This document shows, one piece after another, positions 25,552 through 34,175 of a stretch of 64,000 bases of DNA (the first letter of the stretch is position 1; every line of letters starts with the position of its first letter). The DNA lies in the NCBI GenBank assembly GCA_964559355.1, contig CAZLHQ010000001.1, positions 1-64,000 of the forward strand, written 5' to 3'. The notes below the pieces were generated by a model. That model was not told the DNA's origin and ran no database searches. It saw only the letters and a list, made by a program, of their open reading frames with translations. The position numbers and the translations under genes were made by a program. Source of the DNA: JAEUMD01 sp964559355. GTDB taxonomy: Bacteria > Pseudomonadota > Alphaproteobacteria > Rhizobiales > Hyphomicrobiaceae.

Positions 25552-28293
25552 ATGTCGAAGATCGGTTTTCAGGCAGGCGACGCAGGCGGACAAACCTTGA
25601 ACGGTGGTCCGGCTTCCCATCCGCTGATCGCAAGCTTGGCGCGACTGGTGCCTTACTCAGGCATTCAGTTCATCGATATTTCCATCCCAACGCGCACCCT
25701 CGCTGCCACACTCGCCAAGTTTGTCGAGGATGCCGACCCCGTCGACGGCACGATGCTGATCCAGTTGTCGCAATCGCCCGACGCCTACGGTGTGGAATGG
25801 CACCCGGTGACGCAAGAGCCGCTGGCGCCCAACCAGTCGCTGTGGCTCAACGGCTTCCAGGCGCTCGAGCCGTTCGCCGGCCGCTGGTTGCCGCTGCCCT
25901 ATCTGCGTTTTCTCGGTCGCAACGAAGATGGTCAAGCGCGCTACGATAAGGGCCCTGTCAATTGGGTGCGGCTGTACATCGACGAGCCGGCCGAGGGATT
26001 GCGCCAAGCCGAAGTCGTGCAAGCCGTGCTCGCAATCGATACCCAGCTCGACGGCAATAGCCGCGTTGACCAGGATGACTATCTGGCGCCCAACGTCGAC
26101 GATATCACGTTCGGTCCGGTATTCCGGCTTGCCGCCGAGCCCGCGCATCTCGGTGATTTTCTTGGCGGGGTATGGTTCGACACTTGGCTGTCGCAGACAT
26201 TTGCGCAATTCCGGCAACGCCAGCCCGCTCAGTCTGCCGACGCATCAGCAGGGGCACCCGAGCCGTTCACGCTCGAGCATGTCGCGCGCTATCTGACGCT
26301 GCTCAAAGTGCTGGATCAGCATGTGCAGATGCCGCAGCTGCAATTCCTCGACATGAGGACGCCGCATTGGCGCACGCGCACCAGCAATGTCGATCTCATC
26401 CTCGATATCGATTCCAAGGATACCGCGGCGACCATCGTCGGACGCAATTCCAAGGCTGCGGGCGGTTGGCCGGTGAGCGAAGTTCTCAAAATGCGCGACC
26501 TGATGCGGCCGACGCATGTTCATCATGGGCCGTTTCAAAGCGCCACGGAATTTGCCACGCCCAATTTTGGCGACGCGCAAGCCTCGCGCCTCAGCGGCCG
26601 GCTCGATGCCTTTAACTGGCCGAGCCTGGTGCGCATCGGCGAAGAAGGCACGCGCCTTGCGATGTCGTCGACAGCCTCACCCGGGCACACCGGGGAAGGC
26701 GATGTGCTGCGCGGTCTCAACGATACCAAGCCTCACGACCAAGTGTGGCGCTTCAGCCGTGGAGATGCCGACGGTCACGAGCTCGGCGGCATGATAACGG
26801 GCAACCTGCTTTCACATATCGCCGAGGATGGGCAGGTGATTGGCGAGCACGCTGGCGATCTCGCGCCGGCTCTGCGCCCGCATTTCTCGCGGTCCTCGCT
26901 GGTGTCGATGTTTATTGCCGAGTGTTTGCTGCATTCGATGGCGCAGATCAACGCGCCTGCAGACCTCGCAGCGCAGGGCGAAGTGCGCACGCTGCAACGC
27001 GTGATCGTGACGTGTCCATTGACAGCGACGCCTGAGGAGCGCACGCGCCTGCTCGATCGCGTGGAAGATGCAGTGGAGCTGGTGTGGAAGGCGAACGGCT
27101 GGGACGAGAGCGAGACGGGTCTCGCGCCGGCGCGTCCGCAAGTCAGCCTTGGGCTCGACCAGGGCGCCTCCTCGCAGATCATGTATCTTTACGATGAGAT
27201 TCGGATTCGATCCGCGGGTCATGCGCGACAGTGCATGCGCCGCCTGGCTGCCCCGCGCGATCGTATCGGCGAAAGCGAGCATGTGCGTATCGCGTCGCTC
27301 GACGTCAGCGGCCGCGCCACCAGTCTTGCCGTCGTCGACTATGCGATGGGTAGCGAAGGCGCCGTGCATCCAAGCCTCGAGATTGCCGATCGCACGCTGA
27401 TTGCCGGCGACAGCTTGATCCAGGCGATCATAAAGGCCAACGTCGTTCCGGCGATTACCGCTGCGCTCGATCGAGCTGGACACCCCGACGGCGCTGGGTT
27501 GCTGGCGCGGGTCATGGGCTTGAACTCGGATGGAGCATTGCTAGACCGCCACTTTTCGGCTCGCTTTTTGCGCAAAATCTTGGTTCCTGCGGCAACGGCG
27601 CTGCTCGATGTCTACCAGTCGATCTCGGTTTCGGCGGCAGATGCGGGCGTGCGTCGGGCAACACTTGCTAATCTCGTTCGTCTTGGGGGCGGACGCATGG
27701 CGCCACTGGATGCGCAACTGGAAGCAGTCGCTTTGCGTGAAGGCGCACGCGAGTTCCAACTCGCGCTGGCGGTCGTTGCCGTGAAGCCGCGCGCGCTGGC
27801 ACGCACCATTCGCGATCATTTCGAAACAGTCGTGGCGCGCGTCACCGAAGGCGTTCGCCAGAGCAACGCCGATATTGTCGTGTTGAGCGGCCAGCCCGGC
27901 GCGCTCGCAGACATCGGCGACATGCTTCTGGAGCGACTGCCGCTGGCGCCGCATCGCATCGTATCGCTGCCGGAACGCTGGGATGGCATGGCGGAGTCGC
28001 GGGCTGCGGCTGGCTTTGCCGAGGTCTCGTCGCGTTTTCGCGCCCTGCTCGCCACGTCGCTCGTCGGTGGCATGGGGGGCAGCGCGCGCGATCGCATCGG
28101 CCACGTCGCCGAGCAACTGATGCGTGCTTTGCCGACCGAGCCGCCGGTTGGGCTCGCAGCGCTCGCCCAGCGGGTGCACAACGAACTTCCGTCGCTGACG
28201 GCGGCTCCCGCCGTGCCTCGCATCGAGAGTGCGGTGCGCACGCCGGCTTGCCCTGCCGACGCCGCCGAGCCGCTGTCGGGAGGTGCCGCGTGA
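25552..28293 (+). CDS. srfB: SrfB-family protein with actin/Hsp70-like motifs
   Basis: 913 residues, close to the size of the SrfB family (named from a Salmonella SsrB-regulated gene; biochemical role not established). No signal peptide or membrane helix: probably cytoplasmic. Three spaced segments resemble the nucleotide-binding motifs of actin/Hsp70-type ATPases: LILDIDSKDTAATIV near residue 281, IASLDVSGRATSLAVVDY near 580, and IVVLSGQPGALADIGDML near 776. These would correspond to phosphate 1, phosphate 2 and adenosine motifs. This is my reading and not family annotation. It is first in a five-gene operon; its stop overlaps the next start (GTGA). Confidence 0.8.
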   Translation: MSKIGFQAGDAGGQTLNGGPASHPLIASLARLVPYSGIQFIDISIPTRTLAATLAKFVEDADPVDGTMLIQLSQSPDAYGVEWHPVTQEPLAPNQSLWLNGFQALEPFAGRWLPLPYLRFLGRNEDGQARYDKGPVNWVRLYIDEPAEGLRQAEVVQAVLAIDTQLDGNSRVDQDDYLAPNVDDITFGPVFRLAAEPAHLGDFLGGVWFDTWLSQTFAQFRQRQPAQSADASAGAPEPFTLEHVARYLTLLKVLDQHVQMPQLQFLDMRTPHWRTRTSNVDLILDIDSKDTAATIVGRNSKAAGGWPVSEVLKMRDLMRPTHVHHGPFQSATEFATPNFGDAQASRLSGRLDAFNWPSLVRIGEEGTRLAMSSTASPGHTGEGDVLRGLNDTKPHDQVWRFSRGDADGHELGGMITGNLLSHIAEDGQVIGEHAGDLAPALRPHFSRSSLVSMFIAECLLHSMAQINAPADLAAQGEVRTLQRVIVTCPLTATPEERTRLLDRVEDAVELVWKANGWDESETGLAPARPQVSLGLDQGASSQIMYLYDEIRIRSAGHARQCMRRLAAPRDRIGESEHVRIASLDVSGRATSLAVVDYAMGSEGAVHPSLEIADRTLIAGDSLIQAIIKANVVPAITAALDRAGHPDGAGLLARVMGLNSDGALLDRHFSARFLRKILVPAATALLDVYQSISVSAADAGVRRATLANLVRLGGGRMAPLDAQLEAVALREGAREFQLALAVVAVKPRALARTIRDHFETVVARVTEGVRQSNADIVVLSGQPGALADIGDMLLERLPLAPHRIVSLPERWDGMAESRAAAGFAEVSSRFRALLATSLVGGMGGSARDRIGHVAEQLMRALPTEPPVGLAALAQRVHNELPSLTAAPAVPRIESAVRTPACPADAAEPLSGGAA

Positions 28294-30848
28294 CCCCCGC
28301 CCAAAAGATGTCGCTCGATGCCAAACATGCATTGCAGCGTGTCGAGCAGTTGACGGCGTGGCTCGATCGCAATCGGCCGATTGTTGCCGACAACGATGCC
28401 GCGCTGCGGCGCGAGCTCAAGTCGCTCGAGGTGCACTTCAGTGGCGTGCAGGAAGCCGTCGATATCCCACCGGCAATCGGCGTCGTTGCGGAGCAGCCCT
28501 CGGCCCGGGCGCGGCTGGCGGCGGTGCTGACGCAACAGAATGCGGAGGCAGAAGACGAGCGTATCCAGGCCGATGATGCCGATATCCTGCGGCGGCTGCT
28601 GGTGCAGGCGGGCGAGCTGGAGACGTGTACGGCGATCCGCTTTCGCGCCTCGGAAGCCGTGATGACGCCGCGTGAGCATCCCTTCAAGGCCAGTCTGCTT
28701 GGTCTTGCCGATCTCGCCGCCATCATGGTGCGCGTCTATGATCTGATCGGTGCTGGACGCCCGAGCGATCTGGTCCCTTCGGTCGAGCGGATGACTTCGG
28801 TCTACGAGGATGTCGGCCGCAAGGTGCAGGCTTCCATCGTCCCGGGCATGACCGGGCGCGACGTCAATGGCCTGCAGAGCCTGCTCGATTCGCTCTATCC
28901 GGATTCGACCAGATTGAAATTCCTCGCTGCGGCCGGATACTGGAGCGATCTGGAGGAGGTTGCTTCGCATATCACCGATGCCGACCGCATCCGTGCGCTG
29001 TCGCTGCTTTGGGACGAGGACGAAGAGATCACCGGACTGCTTCGCCAGTTGGTCGATGTCCTTGCGCAGTTGGGCTATGCGACAGAGGCCTTCTGTCCGC
29101 GCGATGCGCTGCTTGATCGCGACGCGCACTCGGGTTGGTTCATCCATCATCCGCGCAGCATCATCTCGGCAGCGACACTGTTCGACTTCGGCGGCAGTGA
29201 CGAAGCCGGTGTACGCATGGTCGGCCGTTACGGTCATGCGGCCGTGTTGCCTCGCCCGGCAATCGCGGCGGTGGCCGCCGAGGTCTGTGTGTTCTTGAAT
29301 TCCAATTCCAATCCGATACTGCGGCAAGCCGATGTGATCGACTTCCCGTCGCTGCCGCCACCGCTGGATTTGCCGCCGCAAGGGCGCGGGCGCGGGGCGG
29401 GGCCCGGGTTGAAGGGCGAGCTTCTGGCGCGCGTCTATGCCAGCGCCAAGGCTTTGCACCTGGTCGATCGCGCATGCCATTGCGACGAGCTGACGAGTCT
29501 GGTCGCATGTTGTGATGCCGATGGCGACAACGACGACCTGCTGGCGCCATCGATCGGCGATTGGGTCGATCTGGTGCAAGGCGAGGAGCCGCATTTGCGC
29601 GAGCATTCGCGCACGGGCCTGTTCGTGGTTGCGGCGCAGCGGTCTGGCGGGCGGGCGGCCGCGCCACGGGAAGATGCATATGGCCGAGAGCTGCGCGAGG
29701 TGCTGGCGGGCGGCGATGAGTGGCCGGGCGAATGGACGCCAGGACGGCCGTTTTCGAACGTATTCGCATGGGACCTGGAACCGCGAACGGACGGTGCGTT
29801 GCCGACGTCGCGTGGTGCTCGCTTCGGCGGGAGTGCGCAAAGCGGGCTGCTGCGGTTGTCGGCCGCCATCGATGGCGCCGGCCGTGATATCGCCACGCCG
29901 GACTATGCGTTTTCGGCCGAACCAAGCCGTCTCGATACACAGCGTCTCGTCGAAGGACTTGCGTTCGTCAGCCATGTGGGCCGCAAGCAGCGGCAGTTGC
30001 GTCGCAGGCTGGCGGAGCTCAACCGCAACACACGCGCGCGATTCCTGCGTTACCGCGCCGACAACGATTTGGTCGAGGCGAGCGACTGGCGGCAGCGCAT
30101 TGCGGCGACGATCGAGCATCGTCTTGCGCGCACGGCGCGGCGCGGCAAGCTCGGTCGCTTGATTGCTGCACTCATGGTGGGAGATGCCGAGCTTGTCGCC
30201 GTCTATCGCCGCAGCGACAGGGCAGGCTTGAACCAGCGGCTGCGGCAGGGGGCCGGCGCCGTTATCGATCTGGAAGTCGACTACGGAGTGATGGCGGCGG
30301 CCAGCGAGAAGGTCGTACCGCGCGGCCGCTCCATCACCATGGCGGAGGCGGCGGTCGGCTATTGGCTTTCTGCCATCCGCCGCAGCGCTCGCTCGCAGCG
30401 GTTCTGTCGGCGACTTGGCATGGCCGACTTTCTACTGGAGCATATGGCTGACGAGATTGGCGCCGGCGCCGTGCGAATGGGGGTTGTGCGCCGCGTTGCC
30501 GAAGTCATAGAGGTGTCGGTGGTGCGCGAGCGCGGTGGTGAAAAGACGTTTGCGGCTGTCGTGGGAAGTGTCATCAATGGATTCGTGGAACGACTGGCGT
30601 TGGACATACATGATGAGGAAGCGTCCAGTGCATTGCCGGTAAGCCCCGGCCAGATTGCCGCCATGCAGATGGCTACAGTCGAAGCGGGGAGGCAACGGCG
30701 GGATATTGCAGATGCATGGTGCGCGGCATTCAGCACCCTGGTCGAGGCAAATATTGCTAATTCCCGCTTCGCATCCGCTGGCGAGGCGAGTACAGATTTG
30801 GCGCGCATCCTTGCGCAGTTTCCAGCCAACAATCTCGAGGTCGAGTAG
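28290..30848 (+). CDS. srfC: SrfC-like putative virulence-factor protein with degenerate P-loop
   Basis: 852 residues from the GTG at 28290, which overlaps the srfB stop by four bases. An N-terminal helical segment leads into PAIGVVAEQPSARARLAAVL at residues 61-80, the place where SrfC-type proteins have a GTPase-like P-loop; here the G-K-S/T residues are absent. The following ETCTAIRFRAS and KASLLGLADLAAIMVRVYD segments resemble the family's core. The rest is mostly helical, without membrane segments. A short low-complexity stretch (PPPLDLPPQGRGRGAGPG) lies near residue 360. It is probably the partner of the SrfB-like protein; molecular role unknown. Confidence 0.72.
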   Translation: MTPAQKMSLDAKHALQRVEQLTAWLDRNRPIVADNDAALRRELKSLEVHFSGVQEAVDIPPAIGVVAEQPSARARLAAVLTQQNAEAEDERIQADDADILRRLLVQAGELETCTAIRFRASEAVMTPREHPFKASLLGLADLAAIMVRVYDLIGAGRPSDLVPSVERMTSVYEDVGRKVQASIVPGMTGRDVNGLQSLLDSLYPDSTRLKFLAAAGYWSDLEEVASHITDADRIRALSLLWDEDEEITGLLRQLVDVLAQLGYATEAFCPRDALLDRDAHSGWFIHHPRSIISAATLFDFGGSDEAGVRMVGRYGHAAVLPRPAIAAVAAEVCVFLNSNSNPILRQADVIDFPSLPPPLDLPPQGRGRGAGPGLKGELLARVYASAKALHLVDRACHCDELTSLVACCDADGDNDDLLAPSIGDWVDLVQGEEPHLREHSRTGLFVVAAQRSGGRAAAPREDAYGRELREVLAGGDEWPGEWTPGRPFSNVFAWDLEPRTDGALPTSRGARFGGSAQSGLLRLSAAIDGAGRDIATPDYAFSAEPSRLDTQRLVEGLAFVSHVGRKQRQLRRRLAELNRNTRARFLRYRADNDLVEASDWRQRIAATIEHRLARTARRGKLGRLIAALMVGDAELVAVYRRSDRAGLNQRLRQGAGAVIDLEVDYGVMAAASEKVVPRGRSITMAEAAVGYWLSAIRRSARSQRFCRRLGMADFLLEHMADEIGAGAVRMGVVRRVAEVIEVSVVRERGGEKTFAAVVGSVINGFVERLALDIHDEEASSALPVSPGQIAAMQMATVEAGRQRRDIADAWCAAFSTLVEANIANSRFASAGEASTDLARILAQFPANNLEVE

Positions 30849-32401
30849 TGAGCGTCGTGAAGATTGAGATTGTGCGCGATGCCGCCAGTGGCGCCACAGG
30901 CGAAGCCGTGATCCGTCTCAACGGTTTGTTTTCTCTTCCGTCGAGTCCCGTCTTTCGCATCGATCCAATCGACGAGGAGGCCGGCCTCGAAAAGCAGGAC
31001 GGTTGGCCGTCGGGCGAGTTGAAAGCGCGATCCATGCGGCTTGGCGAACAGGGCGTCGAGCTGGTGATCGGTCCAGAGGTCGCGGATGCACCACCGCTGC
31101 TGCCCGGCACGCCGGTTGCCGTTTCCATTCCTTCGGCAGACATCCGGCACGAGTTGCGCTGGCCGAATTTGCCGGTAGCCCGGCCAGTGCGGCGTGGTGC
31201 GGTGGTGATGAGTGGCGAGCAGCGCGCAGCAGAGCTCGCCGCACGCGCGAAAGCGCAGCGAGATGAACTTGCACGCATCACCGCCGAACGCTTGGCAGCC
31301 GAGCAGGAAGACCTGCAGGTCGACGAGCCGGACGTCGAGCAGGTCGACGAGGCGGCGTCGCACCATCTTCAGGAGGCCAAGTCACTGGCGCGTCTCGACG
31401 TCAATCGCAAGCCAGCACCGAAGGGTGACGGGGAGCTGGAAAAGATCGCTGATCGCGCCAAGGCTGCAAACGTCGCGGCGGCGATGGCGGCAGTCGCGGA
31501 TAAATTGGCCTCCCCGCCCGCCCTTCCCAACGCACGCGCGGCGCCTCCGTTGATCCCGCCCCTGCAGCCTGTTGTGAGCCCGGCTGCAGCGCGCAAGTCG
31601 ACGGCGCCTGTCGCGAGCACGCCGAAACCAACTGCCGGCCCGCATGAGAGTGCCGCCGTTAAGCCGCCGCCTCTGCCGGCAGAAGCGGCCGTTATATCGC
31701 TGCCGGTGGCCGCGGTCTCTCCGCCTCCGCCGCCGAAGTCTATTGATTTGCCGCAGGTGCTGACTAGGCCCGAGCCTACCGTCAACCCTTGGGCCTCCAC
31801 ACAACGCGCTTTCGGCTTGGGCTTTCTCGTCGCCGCCGTACTGGCCGGGATTTCCACACTTGCGCTGCGCTCAGACGTGATGGGCCTGATGTCGCCCGGC
31901 GTTTCGCGCCAGCTTTCCGCGGCCAAGCCGCGCCCGTCCGCAGCGGTGCTCGCGGAGATTCTCGATGTCTCCGGCAAATCGGAACGTGGGCTCGATGCAA
32001 CGGCGGCCGATATGGCGCAATCGTTGAAGCATGCCGACGAAAGCCTCTATGGCGGTGCCGGCAAAGCTGATCGTGACGAGGCGCGCTTCTGGCTGCGCAA
32101 ATCGCTGTCGCTGGGCCTGGGCGATGCTCGCCTGGTTTGGGCGATGACGCAACTCGGCACGTTGTATGCGTCGCCCGGGGTCGGCGCCCCGGACTATGAT
32201 GCGGCGCGCGTGCTGTGGGAGTTGGCATCGGCCAAGGGTGATCCGGTTGCGACCTGCTTCCTTGCCTCGATGCACGAGCTTGGTCTTGGCGTTCCCAAGG
32301 ATAATACCCACGCGCTCGAGCTCTATCGCCGTTCCAAAACCAATGGAGGCTGCCCCGGCATCGATACGGCGCTCGCTCGACTGTCGAAGGGGGCCCAGTG
32401 A
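30848..32401 (+). CDS. Membrane-anchored protein with Sel1-like repeats
   Basis: 517 residues from a GTG that shares a base with the previous stop (TAGTG). Residues 1-110 form a beta-rich domain (VKIEIVRDAASG...VAVSIPSADIRHELRWP). Residues 120-220 are a charged coiled coil, 230-315 a Pro/Ala linker, and about 320-342 a single membrane helix (FGLGFLVAAVLAGISTLAL). The C-terminal 160 residues carry Sel1-like repeats (ARFWLRKSLSLGLGDA; ARVLWELASAKGDPVATCFLASMHELGLG), which bind partner proteins. The layout suggests a cytoplasmic N-part and a periplasmic Sel1 domain. I recognise no named family for the whole protein. Confidence 0.75.
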   Translation: MSVVKIEIVRDAASGATGEAVIRLNGLFSLPSSPVFRIDPIDEEAGLEKQDGWPSGELKARSMRLGEQGVELVIGPEVADAPPLLPGTPVAVSIPSADIRHELRWPNLPVARPVRRGAVVMSGEQRAAELAARAKAQRDELARITAERLAAEQEDLQVDEPDVEQVDEAASHHLQEAKSLARLDVNRKPAPKGDGELEKIADRAKAANVAAAMAAVADKLASPPALPNARAAPPLIPPLQPVVSPAAARKSTAPVASTPKPTAGPHESAAVKPPPLPAEAAVISLPVAAVSPPPPPKSIDLPQVLTRPEPTVNPWASTQRAFGLGFLVAAVLAGISTLALRSDVMGLMSPGVSRQLSAAKPRPSAAVLAEILDVSGKSERGLDATAADMAQSLKHADESLYGGAGKADRDEARFWLRKSLSLGLGDARLVWAMTQLGTLYASPGVGAPDYDAARVLWELASAKGDPVATCFLASMHELGLGVPKDNTHALELYRRSKTNGGCPGIDTALARLSKGAQ

Positions 32402-34141
32402 TGCGGTTTCAATCCTCCCGGACCGCTTTGGCATTGGTTGCGGGCTCGGCGATGTTTGCGGTATTGGGCAAGGCTTTGCCGGCGTGTGCGCAATCGACTG
32501 GCCAGGGCGGGCCTGCCTTCGTCGATGAACGACGGTTGCCGCAGGATGGAGCGGCCGCCGCTCGGCAGCGCGAATCGGATGAGGCGTTGCAGCGGCTCAA
32601 GACCGAGGCCGAAGATCTGCGGAAGAAGCTGGCGCAAGAGGCAGAGGCGCGCCGCAAGATCGAAGAGGAGGCTGCTGCAAAGCGTGCCGCCGCTGAGGCG
32701 CAGTCCAAGGCTGAATCCGAAGCGGACGCCAAGCGCAAGGCGGATGATGAAGCCGCTGNNNNNNNNNNNNNNNNNNNNNNNNNNNNNNNNNNNNNNNNNN
32801 NNNNNNNNNNNNNNNNNNNNNNNNNNNNNNNNNNNNNNNNNNNNNNNNNNNNNNNNNNCCGCCGCGCAGCGTGCCGAGGCCGAACGGCAGGCAAAGGCAG
32901 CGGCTGAAGCTGAGGCCAAGCGCAAGGCGGATGATGAAGCCGCTGCCGCCGCGCAGCGTGCCGAGGCCGAACGGCAGGCAAAGGCAGCGGCTGAAGCTGA
33001 AGCCAAGCGCAAGGCTGAAGAAGCTGCCGCCGCGCAGCGTGCCGAGGCCGAGCGCCGAGCGAAGGCTGCGGCCGCCGAGGCTGAAGCCAAGCGCAAGGCT
33101 GATGAAGCCGCTGCGGCGCAGCGTGCCGAGGCCGAGCGCCGGGCGAGGGCTGCGGCCGCCGAGGCTGAAGCCAAACGTAGGTCTGATGAAGCCGCTGCTG
33201 CGCAGCGTGCCGAGGCCGAGCGCCGGGCGAGGGCTGCGGCCGCCGAGGCTGAAGCCAAACGTAGGTCTGATGAAGCCGCTGCTGCGCAGCGTGCAGAAGC
33301 CGAGCGCCGGGCCAAAGCTGCTGTGGACGCCAAGGCCGCCGCGGAGACGGAGGCCAAGAGCAGGGCTGCGGGTGCCGCTGCCGCAATCGCTGCCCGCATG
33401 GCGCCCGATCAGCCATGCAAAGACGTTGTGACCAACAGCAAAGTGCTGCCCGGTGCAACCGTCGAAATTGCTGTCACGTCACAATGTCTGGCGGGCAAGA
33501 AAGTTACGTTGAATTACGGCAAGCATGTCTTCGTTCACGCCATTCCAGCCAATGGCGAAGCAAGACTCAATCTCGATCTCTTCGAAGGAGCGCAACCCGC
33601 AGCACTGGTGCTGCCGGATGGCCAACGCGTCGCCATCGATACGTCAGGAGCCGACCTGTCGCAGGTTTCCAAGGTAGCGGTGATCTGGTCGGCTCCGGTC
33701 AATCTCGATCTGCATGCTCTCGAGTATCTGGCGGTGCGCGGTGGCGCCGGCCATGTCTGGAGCGGTTCGCCATCCAATCGCGAGCAGGCGGGCGCGGCCA
33801 GTCGCGAAGGTGCTCAAGGGCGCGGCTTCATGAGTCGCGTCGACGATGGTTCAGGTGATGGCGTCAAGGCCGAGGTCTACACATTCTGGCACAAACCCGG
33901 TCAGCGCAGCGGTGCCGTGACGCTCTTTATCGATAACGCTTCGCGCGGTGACACGCCTACGGGCGACCATTGCGGCAATGGTGCATTGGCGCGCGTCGAA
34001 GCGATGGTCGTGCGGATGCGGCCGGGCGGCAAGGTGGAAAATGAATTGGTGAGATTGGGACCGGCAGTGTGCGGGCAGAAGCTGCGTGATGCGGAACGAT
34101 TCAATCCGGACACGCTGAGCCATCTGCTGGCCAGGGGATGA
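32401..34141 (+). CDS. TolA-like coiled-coil repeat protein, interrupted by assembly gap
   Basis: One gene whose middle is replaced by 100 N (32759-32858). It starts at an ATG overlapping the previous stop (TGATG) with a signal-peptide-like N-terminus (ALALVAGSAMFAVLGKALPACA). An Ala/Glu/Lys/Arg coiled coil follows, made after the gap of repeats of 27-29 residues (AAAQRAEAERRARAAAAEAE-type). The C-terminal 240 residues form a globular domain with conserved Cys pairs (PCKDVV, SQCLAGKK, DHCGNG, AVCGQK), probably periplasmic. The reading frame after the gap is shifted by one relative to the frame before it, so the true gap is not 100 bases. Related in style to TolA or other envelope-spanning rods. 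Confidence 0.75.
32759..32858. other. Assembly gap (100 N)
   Basis: A placeholder of exactly 100 unknown bases between ...gatgaagccgctg and ccgccgcgcagc..., both parts of the same tandem repeat unit. The true missing length is unknown and probably a multiple of repeat units. Confidence 0.97.
32859..33330 (+). repeat. Tandem 81-87 bp coding repeats
   Basis: About five and a half units after the gap, with periods of 87, 81, then 84 bases measured on the shared gcgcag element. The units at 33122-33205 and 33206-33289 are identical over 84 bases, implying recent duplication or conversion. All periods are multiples of three, so copy-number change keeps the reading frame. Confidence 0.9.
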
Positions 34142-34175
34142 GATTGCCCGCGTTGGGCTGAGGAGTGATGGAGTT

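Noticed and set aside
27816..30119. A 767-codon open frame on the minus strand opposite the srfB/srfC-like genes
   Set aside because: It is antisense to well-supported genes, has no domain or ribosome site, and has the Arg/His-rich composition of a GC-rich shadow frame.
32323..33458. Ser/Ala/Arg-rich minus-strand frames across the repeat and N gap
   Set aside because: They are the reverse reading of the coiled-coil repeat and pass through unknown bases.
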